Shown here piece after piece: positions 1-5,608 of a DNA stretch of 5,775 bases (position 1 is its first letter; each line of letters starts with the position of its first letter). Source of the DNA: an uncultured Oscillospiraceae bacterium (GTDB taxonomy: Bacteria > Bacillota > Clostridia > Oscillospirales > Oscillospiraceae); the NCBI GenBank assembly GCA_900762005.1, contig CAAFEV010000292.1, positions 1-5,775 of the forward strand. Direction: 5' to 3'. Under the pieces are notes generated by a model that saw only the letters and a program-made list of their open reading frames with translations, was not told where the DNA came from and searched no databases. Made by a program: the position numbers and the translations under genes.

Positions 1-86
1 ACAGAGAAGGGAAATGAAAGAGGTTGAAAGAGAGAGAGTAGTTGAAGCAAGAAGATGATATTTGAGGAGGGTATACGGGCTGCCAT
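1..86 (-). CDS. Possible leftward gene start, hypothetical, cut by window edge
   Basis: An ATG on the minus strand (86-84) follows a purine-rich Shine-Dalgarno-like AGGGGAG (95-89). It lies about 11 nt inside the expected start of a transcript from the strong leftward promoter at 133-104. The frame stays open for 28 codons to position 1. The peptide begins MAARIPSSNIIFLLQLLS and is hydrophobic and rich in Leu, Ser, Phe and Pro; I do not recognise it. It could be the start of a membrane protein, or simply translation of a pyrimidine-rich leader whose real start lies further left. The opposite strand also carries an open charged frame ending at a TGA (56-58), which competes with this reading. 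The case for a gene rests on promoter, ribosome site and open frame together, not on protein similarity. Confidence 0.25.
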   Translation of the reverse strand, partial: MAARIPSSNIIFLLQLLSLFQPLSFPFS

Positions 87-126
87 CGCTCCCCTGTACG
101 ATCAGTATACCAGTATACCGGTATAC
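71..126. promoter_or_regulatory. GTATAC box array, probable repressor operator
   Basis: GTATAC occurs at 105-110, 113-118 and 121-126, at an exact 8-bp period, and again at 71-76. The two right-hand boxes form the perfect 16-bp palindrome AGTATACCGGTATACT (112-127), which sits between the -35 and -10 of the leftward promoter. GTATAC-centred palindromes are known operators of FadR/UxuR-type GntR regulators (for example, TTGGTATACCAA for UxuR), but other families also use such sites. The regulator is not encoded in this window as far as can be seen. That this is an operator is inferred from its symmetry and position. Confidence 0.5.
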
Positions 127-133
127 TTGTCAA
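104..133 (-). promoter_or_regulatory. Strong leftward sigma-A-type promoter
   Basis: On the minus strand a perfect -35 TTGACA (133-128) is followed by an 18-bp spacer and a -10 TATACT (109-104). The -10 is preceded by TGG (112-110), giving an extended -10. Transcription would start near 97 and run left. The spacer is almost wholly a perfect palindrome, so the promoter is probably repressed by a dimeric regulator. No equally good rightward promoter is seen in this stretch. Confidence 0.6.
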
Positions 134-137
134 GAGG

Positions 138-156
138 GTAAATCGTTTTTATTTAC
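138..156. repeat. AT-rich inverted repeat beside the leftward promoter
   Basis: GTAAAT (138-143) and ATTTAC (151-156) are perfect 6-bp inverted arms around a 7-nt loop CGTTTTT. The element lies just upstream of the leftward -35. It could be a second protein site or an AT-rich UP-like element. It does not look like a terminator because no T-run follows the arms on either strand. Confidence 0.25.
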
Positions 157-635
157 GAAAGAAGGGGCAGCTGTGCTGACTCATAAAAAAACGGGATGCA
201 CGTGATAAAGGAGATAGACCGATGTGCCGCGCCAAAAAGGGATAGAGCGATGTGCTGTCCGTAAACGGGTGTTGGGCGGCGTCCTTTACATACAGAAGGC
301 TGAGGAAGCACTTGGCAAGAATACGAACCGGACAACAGCAGGCAGAGGAGATGCCGTTCGGCGTCGCGCCCGGATACACAATGCCGAATTGTTTTTTACA
401 AGCTATGGATTTCGGGCAGAAAAAGCGACCGGTGCGCTATGCGCAAAGGAAAGACTTGAATAATCCGATTAGCAGACAAAGTGCTTTGAGTAACAAGATA
501 GGCTCCGGAACAGAAATAACCAATATATTACAATATAATGCACATCGGCGGATTTCCTTTTTGAAAGGGGGTAAATAATCGGGTTGTATTGTCAAAATGC
601 CCAAAAAACTTGATTATATTTGTTTATTATGCGAA
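157..635. other. Long spacer with no convincing gene
   Basis: This stretch separates the leftward promoter from the operon promoter. Frames of 76 to 108 codons exist on both strands, but none resembles a known family. They overlap each other in conflicting frames and have unusual composition (Arg/Cys-rich). It does contain the duplicated element at 207-255, small inverted repeats (CAAAG-TG-CTTTG at 478-489; GCGC-TAT-GCGC at 435-445) and a short CCTTT-TTG-AAAGG hairpin (556-568) lacking the T-run of an intrinsic terminator. I do not recognise a purine riboswitch, T-box or other known leader RNA. It may be decayed coding DNA or a regulatory spacer. Confidence 0.5.
207..255 (+). repeat. Imperfect 21-bp direct repeat, 28-bp period
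   Basis: Positions 207-227 and 235-255 match at 18 of 21 bases; the core GATAGA(C/G)CGATGTGC matches at 14 of 15. Each copy has a purine-rich Shine-Dalgarno-like stretch (AAAGGAG in the first, AAAAGGG in the second) followed by ATGTGC at suitable spacing. The ATG frames stop after 7 and 4 codons (MCRAKKG and MCCP). The overlapping GTG codons (224 and 252) open longer frames to 463 and 578, neither resembling a known protein. This may be a regulator binding site or a local duplication. Confidence 0.4.
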
Positions 636-664
636 TTGACGATTTGAAAATGAAAGAATATACT
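636..664 (+). promoter_or_regulatory. Probable promoter of the preA-xdh operon
   Basis: TTGACG (636-641) and TATACT (659-664) are separated by 17 bp, a near-consensus housekeeping promoter. Transcription would begin near 671, leaving about 50 nt of leader before the ATG at 721. A weaker pair further up, TTGTCA (589-594) with GATTAT (612-617) at 17 bp, could be a second start. The stretch TATACTGG at 659-666 also occurs on the minus strand of the GTATAC array, so a shared regulator is possible. Confidence 0.6.
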
Positions 665-678
665 GGAATTGCTGGAAC

Positions 679-695
679 CGATATATTGCATATCG
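679..695. repeat. Small inverted repeat in the operon leader
   Basis: CGATAT (679-684) and ATATCG (690-695) are perfect 6-bp inverted arms around a 5-nt spacer. They lie a few bases downstream of the predicted transcription start, where a roadblock or repressor site could act. A near-tandem repeat CTGGAATTG/CTGGAACCG (663-680) overlaps its left edge. Both are short enough to be chance. Confidence 0.25.
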
Positions 696-720
696 CAAGA
701 AGCCGAAAGGGAGAAGCAAA

Positions 721-1923
721 ATGGATCTAAATCTTACATTTGCGGGGGTACCATTTGAAAACCCGTTTACTGTTGCAGCATCACCTTCCTCAGACAGCCG
801 CGAAAAGGTGCGCAGGGCACTCGACGCGGGTTGGGGCGGCATCGTTTTTAAGACAACGGCACTTGCGCAGCACAGGCCGATGCTCGCAGAGCCGAATATG
901 GCAGGGCTGTCCTTTCAAGGCCGTCCGCAAGCTGCGCTGTATAATATCGATTTAATTTCAGAGCGCACGATAGACGAAATTCAGGAGGATATTGCGTATT
1001 TCAAGCAGCTTTATCCTGACCGTCGCTTCATCGGCAGCATTATGGCTTCGGGTGAAGAGGAATGGAAGCAGTTGGTCAGCCGTCTGGAGGAGGCGGGTGC
1101 AGACATGATTGAGTGCAGTATGTCCTGCCCGCAGGGAGAGCACAGCATTGCAGACGAAAACAAGAAAGCAAGCAATGCCATTCCGGCGGCAGACCGCCGG
1201 CTTATGAAGCTTACAACGCAGACGATTGTTAAGGCCTGCAGAAAAAACACGCCGGTTATTGTGAAAATGACACCGAATGTTACGGATATTACCGACATCG
1301 CACGCGGTGCGGCGGAGGGTGGCGCGGATGCGCTTTGCTGCATCGATACGGTGCGCGGCTTCATCGGACTTGATTTGGAGACGGGCTATCCGAAGCTGAA
1401 CATCCGCGGGCTTTCCACATGGGGCGGTCTTTCCGGCCCGGCGGTGAAGCCGATTGCGCTTGGCTGTGTATCGAAGCTGACAAAGGAGCTTACCATTCCC
1501 GTCGCGGGCGTCGGCGGTATCGGAAACTGGCGCGACGCTGCTGAATTCTTGCTGTTGGGAGCCAGGAACGTACAGGTCTGCACGGCAATATCGCGTTATG
1601 GTTTTCAGATGGTGCAGAACATGAAGACGGGGCTGCTTTCCTACATGGAGCAAAAGGGCTATGCCACACTTGACGATATGATTGGCAAGTCGCTGCCGTA
1701 TCTGGTGGATCATTCCGAGCTTTCACGCGAAAACAGACAGCTTTGCACGATTGACGCAGAAAGCTGCCTGAGCTGCGGAAGCTGCGCAACCGCCTGCCAG
1801 GACGCCGGCTTCGGCGCGCTGCGCTATGAAAAGGGCAGCCTTCCCGTGGTGGACGCACAGCGGTGCCGCGGCTGCGGCATCTGTCAATCGGTGTGCCCGA
1901 AAGCTTGTATTACTTTAATATAA
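721..1923 (+). CDS. preA: PreA-like dihydropyrimidine dehydrogenase-family reductase, FMN plus 2x[4Fe-4S]
   Basis: This 400-residue cytoplasmic protein has the two-part PreA layout: an FMN-binding TIM barrel (about 1-335) and a C-terminal ferredoxin domain. The ferredoxin cysteines are C349, C352, C355, C359 and C382, C385, C388, C392, enough for two [4Fe-4S] clusters. In the family the barrel reduces the 5,6 double bond of uracil or thymine. The catalytic Cys is C136 in SMSCPQG, matching NLSCPHG (Cys671) of pig DPD. By-eye alignment keeps N75 (pig N609) and T210 (T737) but gives S133 for N668 and D209 for N736, both substrate contacts, so the substrate may differ. The length is close to E. 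coli PreA. The start has AAAGGGA (706-712) 8 nt upstream. The normal partner PreT, which feeds electrons from NADH, is not in the window; the next genes encode a Mo hydroxylase. Family placement is firm; exact reaction is uncertain. Confidence 0.85.
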   Translation: MDLNLTFAGVPFENPFTVAASPSSDSREKVRRALDAGWGGIVFKTTALAQHRPMLAEPNMAGLSFQGRPQAALYNIDLISERTIDEIQEDIAYFKQLYPDRRFIGSIMASGEEEWKQLVSRLEEAGADMIECSMSCPQGEHSIADENKKASNAIPAADRRLMKLTTQTIVKACRKNTPVIVKMTPNVTDITDIARGAAEGGADALCCIDTVRGFIGLDLETGYPKLNIRGLSTWGGLSGPAVKPIALGCVSKLTKELTIPVAGVGGIGNWRDAAEFLLLGARNVQVCTAISRYGFQMVQNMKTGLLSYMEQKGYATLDDMIGKSLPYLVDHSELSRENRQLCTIDAESCLSCGSCATACQDAGFGALRYEKGSLPVVDAQRCRGCGICQSVCPKACITLI

Positions 1924-1939
1924 CACTGTATAACACTGT
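1920..1939 (+). repeat. Tandem 10-bp duplication over the preA stop codon
   Basis: ATAACACTGT occurs twice back to back (1920-1929 and 1930-1939). The first copy contains the preA stop TAA (1921-1923), and the second supplies another TAA (1931-1933) in the frame of xdhA. The duplication lengthens the short gap before xdhA and leaves both reading frames intact. It looks like a replication-slippage event. Confidence 0.6.
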
Positions 1940-1963
1940 CCCTCGGAAGGATGTGAGCCGGAT

Positions 1964-4267
1964 ATGGGATATGCAATCAGTCAGTCGGTGCATCGTTTAG
2001 ATGCCACGGAGAAGGTTACCGGCAGAGCAAAATACGGCGCGGATCTTCGCTTTGAAGGGATGCTCTACGCAAAAGGACTCTACGCACAGCTGCCCCATGC
2101 CGAAATACTGTCCGTTGATGCTTCGGCGGCGGAGGCACTGGAGGGCGTTGCCTGCGTTGTAACCGCGAAGGATATTCCCGGCATGAAGGTCATGGGCGAG
2201 ATTATGCAGGATCAGTACATTCTTGCCGATGATAAGACAAGATTTTTCGGCGATGTGGTTGCCTGTGTCGCGGCGCAAACGCCGGAGCTGGCAGCGAAAG
2301 CACTGAAACTCATCAAGGTTGCGTATGCGCCGCTGCCCGCCCTTTTTGACCCGGAAAAGGCAAAGGACAATGCAACGGTGATTACGCAGGACTATCCCGG
2401 TAATATCGTTTCCACCAGCCGCGTTTGCAAGGGCGACGCAAAAGCCGCCTTGAAAAACTGCGAGGTTGCGGTGGATACGCACTATTCCACGCAATTTGTC
2501 GAGCATGCCTACATTGAGCCGGAAGCACTGATAGCGGTGCCGAATCATGAAAGCAAGGTGCTCTCGATTTTCGGCTCTATGCAGCATCCCTTCATGGTGC
2601 GCACCTCAGTCTGCCGTTCCTTAAAGCTGCAAATGGCAAAGGTGGACGTGGTGCAATCGACGCTGGGCGGCACCTTCGGCGGAAAGCTGGAGAGTGCGGA
2701 GCAGGTTGCCGTGCGAGCGGCTTTGATGGCACTGCGCACCAACCGCCCGGTCAAATATGTCCTTTCACGAGAGGATTCCATCCGCGAAACACACAAGCGC
2801 ACACCGTTTCGGTTTCACATCCGGCTCGGTGCAGACAGGGACGGAACCCTGCGCGCGCTGTATACACAGGCAATCGCAGACAGCGGCGCTTATGCCAACT
2901 GGGCGTGCGGAATCATCGGCAAGGCAAGCCACCTCGGTGCTGGCCCTTACCGCAATCCGAATGTGCTCTATGAGGCCTGCGCGGTTACTACCAATAATAT
3001 CCACACTGGCTCCATGCGCGGCTTCGGAACGCCGCAGGCGATATTCGCAATGGAAAACGCAATGGATGAGCTGGCGGAAAAGCTCGGAATATCCCCCTTG
3101 GAGCTGCGCCGCAAAAACGCCCTGCGCACCGGTGATTGCAACAGCACGGGGCAATGCCTTGATAAGCACAAGGTTACGGTGCTTGAGGTTTTAAACAATG
3201 CAGCAGCCGCCCTCGATTACGAAAAAAAGTATGAGACATATAATCGGGAGAATCACGGGCTGATCCGGCGCGGCGTCGGCATTGCCTGCAGCGCACGCGG
3301 CGTGAGTATCGGCTCGGAGGGACTGGATGTTGCGCGGGTCTACATCGAGGTCGAAGAGGACGCAAGCGTGCTTGTCTCCTGCGGCTATACTGAGCAGGGG
3401 CAGGGCTTGCGCACCGCCTTGGGTCAGATTGCGGCAGAGGCTCTCGGGTGCAGTTTCGACAGAATTACAATGAATGCTGCTGATTCCTCGCGTGCACCGA
3501 CCTCAGGCGCGGCAATCGCTTCACGCGGCACCTTCACCGGCGGAAACGCAATTATCGACGCGGCAAAAAGCATTCTCGGGATTTTGAAGAAGCCGCTGTC
3601 GGAGCAATTCGGACTTCCTGCGGAGGAAATACACTTTGAAAAGGACCGCGTCATTCTCGGTGAACGGGAAATCTCTTTCGCTGATGCGGTGGCACGCTGC
3701 TATGCCGTCGGCGGAACACCGGCTGCGACCGGCACGTTCATCAATTATCCCCTGCAATGGGATCACGAAAAATGCTGCGGCGAGGCCTTTGTCTCCTTTA
3801 CCTATTCCTGTCAGGCGGCGGAGGTTGAGGTTGACCTTGCCACAGGGCAGGTGAAGGTGCTGAAAATGGTCGGCTCGCACGATGCGGGTCGCGTGATTAA
3901 CCAGACGCTTGCCTGCGGACAGGTATACGGTGGCATGGTCATGGGCGCGGGCATGGGATTGACCGAGGACTTGGCGAGCCGCAACGGCATCTGCAAACAC
4001 CTCAATTTTGATAGTTACATTATTCCGACCTTCCTAGATGTCGGAGAAAATGAAGTGATGATGGTCGATAATCCCGACCCGCGCGGGCCGTTTGGCGCAA
4101 AATCACTCGGCGAACCCGCAACTGAGCCGGGGGCGGCAGCTGTTGCCTGCGCCGTCAATCATGCCCTGCGCGGCATCGGGCGACTGCATGACCTCCCGTT
4201 TGATTTGGAATCCGTATTTTTCTGCGGAGAGGAGGCACGCAAGCATGGGCATTCGGGGCTTCTATAA
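1964..4267 (+). CDS. xdhA: Xanthine dehydrogenase-family molybdenum-binding subunit
   Basis: This 767-residue protein is the large catalytic subunit of a molybdenum hydroxylase. It begins with the a/b-hammerhead domain (about 15-125; SVHRLDATEKVTG near the N-terminus), followed by the two molybdopterin-binding regions. Visible motifs are FVEHAYIEPE (178-187), GGTFGGK (235-241), MRGFGTPQ (351-358), GYTEQGQG (474-481) and KSLGEP (713-718), where E717 matches the catalytic Glu (bovine XDH E1261). By eye against bovine XDH, E802 becomes L242, R880 becomes K320 and F1009 becomes I449, so xanthine as substrate is not assured. Bacterial homologues vary at these sites. The ribosome site GGAAGG (1945-1950) is 13 nt from ATG, rather far, but no in-frame start exists between the upstream TAA (1931) and this ATG. 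The last residues, after LHDLPFDLESVF, form a tail partly dictated by overlap with xdhB. The cofactor is expected to be molybdopterin cytosine dinucleotide; whether selenium is used cannot be seen. Confidence 0.93.
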   Translation: MGYAISQSVHRLDATEKVTGRAKYGADLRFEGMLYAKGLYAQLPHAEILSVDASAAEALEGVACVVTAKDIPGMKVMGEIMQDQYILADDKTRFFGDVVACVAAQTPELAAKALKLIKVAYAPLPALFDPEKAKDNATVITQDYPGNIVSTSRVCKGDAKAALKNCEVAVDTHYSTQFVEHAYIEPEALIAVPNHESKVLSIFGSMQHPFMVRTSVCRSLKLQMAKVDVVQSTLGGTFGGKLESAEQVAVRAALMALRTNRPVKYVLSREDSIRETHKRTPFRFHIRLGADRDGTLRALYTQAIADSGAYANWACGIIGKASHLGAGPYRNPNVLYEACAVTTNNIHTGSMRGFGTPQAIFAMENAMDELAEKLGISPLELRRKNALRTGDCNSTGQCLDKHKVTVLEVLNNAAAALDYEKKYETYNRENHGLIRRGVGIACSARGVSIGSEGLDVARVYIEVEEDASVLVSCGYTEQGQGLRTALGQIAAEALGCSFDRITMNAADSSRAPTSGAAIASRGTFTGGNAIIDAAKSILGILKKPLSEQFGLPAEEIHFEKDRVILGEREISFADAVARCYAVGGTPAATGTFINYPLQWDHEKCCGEAFVSFTYSCQAAEVEVDLATGQVKVLKMVGSHDAGRVINQTLACGQVYGGMVMGAGMGLTEDLASRNGICKHLNFDSYIIPTFLDVGENEVMMVDNPDPRGPFGAKSLGEPATEPGAAAVACAVNHALRGIGRLHDLPFDLESVFFCGEEARKHGHSGLL
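4225..4234 (+). promoter_or_regulatory. Ribosome-binding site of xdhB inside xdhA
   Basis: GGAGAGGAGG ends 10 nt before the ATG at 4245. It fixes the xdhB start there rather than at an upstream codon in the same frame (the frame is open from 4092). Translation from 4245 gives the standard family N-terminus, MGIRGFYKPGTAEEA. The site is inside the last codons of xdhA, which favours translational coupling. Confidence 0.65.
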
Positions 4268-5117
4268 GCCGGGCACTGCGGAGGAGGCAGCACGGGCGTT
4301 TGCTGCGGCAGACGGAAACGCCTTTTACCTCAACGGCGGTACCGATGTGCTGGTTGCTGCGAGAGAAAAGGACACCTTTGACGGCAGACTTGCAATCGAC
4401 ATCAGCGATTTGCAGGAGCTTAAGCAGTTGTGCGAGGGGGAAAACTCGATTTTTGTCGGTGCAGGCTGCACGCACAGCACCGTTGCCGCCTCCGCGCTGA
4501 TAAAGCGGTATGCGTCCGTGCTTGCCGCCGCCTGCGCGGAGGTCGGCTCGCCGCAAATCCGCAACCGCGGTACAATCGGCGGCAACATTGCCAACGCCTC
4601 TCCGGCGGCGGATACGCTTGCGCCGCTGGCACTCTTAAACGCAAGGCTGACTCTGCGCAGCGCGGAAGGAATGCGCGAGCTTGCGCTGCAGCAGGTTGTC
4701 ACCGGACCGTATCAAACCGCGCTTGTGCCCGGTGAACTCATAACGAAGATACAGATTGATAAGCTCCCACCGGGGGAGCGGCAGTGTTTTATCAAGCTCG
4801 GCAGACGTAAGGCTCTGGCAATTTCGCGCCTGACGGTGTGTGTTGCAGGTGCAAAGGCGGAAAACGGCTGCATTTCGGATTTGCGCATTGCGCTTGGCTC
4901 TGCGTTTCCGCAGCCGCTGGTGTTTCCGGAGCTGAACGCGCAGGCAATTGGTCAAAAGCCGACGGCGCAGTTACTTGCACTTATTGCGGAAGCGACTGCG
5001 GCAAAGCTGCCGGAAATTGCAGGTGTGCGTTCCTCCACCCGCTACAAGCAACCCGTCAGCCGCCTGCTGCTTGCGCGTGCATTGGGTGAAGTATTCGAGG
5101 TGAGCATAGATGAGTGA
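4245..5117 (+). CDS. xdhB: Xanthine dehydrogenase-family FAD-binding subunit
   Basis: This 290-residue protein is the FAD subunit that takes electrons from the iron-sulfur subunit and passes them to NAD or another acceptor. The two FAD-contact signatures are present: LNGGTDVLV (29-37), and IRNRGTIGGNIANASP (105-120) followed by AADTLAPL. The C-terminal CO-dehydrogenase-flavoprotein-type domain contains KLGRRKALAIS (184-194) and ends with the usual YKQPVSRLLLARAL (267-280). The length is normal for the family. The start at 4245 is chosen because it restores the family N-terminus and has a strong ribosome site; the first 23 nt overlap xdhA. There is no sign of truncation. No NAD-binding specificity can be read from the sequence, so the electron acceptor is unknown. 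Confidence 0.93.
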   Translation: MGIRGFYKPGTAEEAARAFAAADGNAFYLNGGTDVLVAAREKDTFDGRLAIDISDLQELKQLCEGENSIFVGAGCTHSTVAASALIKRYASVLAAACAEVGSPQIRNRGTIGGNIANASPAADTLAPLALLNARLTLRSAEGMRELALQQVVTGPYQTALVPGELITKIQIDKLPPGERQCFIKLGRRKALAISRLTVCVAGAKAENGCISDLRIALGSAFPQPLVFPELNAQAIGQKPTAQLLALIAEATAAKLPEIAGVRSSTRYKQPVSRLLLARALGEVFEVSIDE

Positions 5118-5607
5118 AAAAAGAGAACTGCAACTGCTTGTCAACGGTAAGGTCTGCAAGGTGTTTTGCGACCCGACGGCGCGTTTGGTCGATGTGCTGC
5201 GCGAGGATCTGCGCCTGACGGGCACCAAGGAGGGCTGCGCAATCGGCGAATGCGGCGCGTGCACGGTTCTGATTGAGCAACAGGCCTGCGCGTCCTGCCT
5301 GACGATGGTCGGGCAGGTGGAGAACAAGCCAATTTTGACCGTCGAGGGCTTGGAGGAGCTGCCGCTCGGAAAACGATTGCAAGCGGCATTTATTGAGGAA
5401 GGTGCCGTGCAATGCGGCTTTTGCACACCCGGAATGCTAATCAGCGCATACGCGCTGCTGCTGCACAATCCCGCTCCGTCAGAAGCGGAAATTCGGCTTG
5501 CAATGTCCGGCAATCTCTGCCGTTGCACCGGCTACATACCCATTTTGAAATCGGTGCAAAAGGCTGCGCGCTGCAGCGAAAAAGATAATAAAGAGGGAGG
5601 GAAATGA
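5110..5607 (+). CDS. xdhC: Xanthine dehydrogenase-family [2Fe-2S] subunit
   Basis: This 165-residue protein carries both iron-sulfur clusters of the hydroxylase. The N-terminal plant-ferredoxin-like domain has C43, C48, C51 and C63 (C-x4-C-x2-C-x11-C, within CAIGECGAC). The C-terminal helical domain has C102, C105, C137 and C139 (CGFC and CRC, the latter followed by TGY). All eight ligands are present, so electron transfer from Mo to FAD should be intact. C60 is an extra cysteine next to ligand C63. The start ATG overlaps the xdhB stop by 8 nt and has GAGGTGA (5097-5103) upstream, so the two are probably coupled. The name follows E. coli XdhC, not the unrelated XdhC/CoxI maturation factor. 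The C-terminal tail after the helical domain is short, charged and unremarkable. Confidence 0.94.
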   Translation: MSEKRELQLLVNGKVCKVFCDPTARLVDVLREDLRLTGTKEGCAIGECGACTVLIEQQACASCLTMVGQVENKPILTVEGLEELPLGKRLQAAFIEEGAVQCGFCTPGMLISAYALLLHNPAPSEAEIRLAMSGNLCRCTGYIPILKSVQKAARCSEKDNKEGGK

Positions 5608-5608
5608 A

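Noticed and set aside
149..379. 76-codon leftward frame
   Set aside because: No ribosome site or family resemblance, and the composition looks like translated spacer. It would run against no known partner gene.
224..463. 79-codon rightward frame starting at GTG 224
   Set aside because: It has a fair Shine-Dalgarno stretch, but the sequence is Arg/Ala-rich with no recognisable motif. The in-register ATG at 222 gives only seven codons.
478..489. CAAAG-TG-CTTTG as a catabolite (CcpA) site
   Set aside because: It lacks the central CG and flanking bases of the cre consensus; five-base arms are easily chance.
556..568. CCTTT-TTG-AAAGG hairpin as a terminator
   Set aside because: Only a 5-bp stem with a 3-nt loop and no T-run after it; it is too weak for an intrinsic terminator.
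252..578. 108-codon rightward frame starting at GTG 252
   Set aside because: The protein resembles no family I know, is compositionally odd, overlaps other equally long frames on both strands and has only a weak ribosome site.
580..720. Purine or molybdenum-cofactor riboswitch before the operon
   Set aside because: Looked for because of the gene content, but the conserved cores and paired stems of these classes are not visible. The leader from the predicted start is only about 50 nt.
958..1713. 251-codon leftward frame inside preA
   Set aside because: A shadow of preA on the other strand; no motif, and preA is unambiguous.
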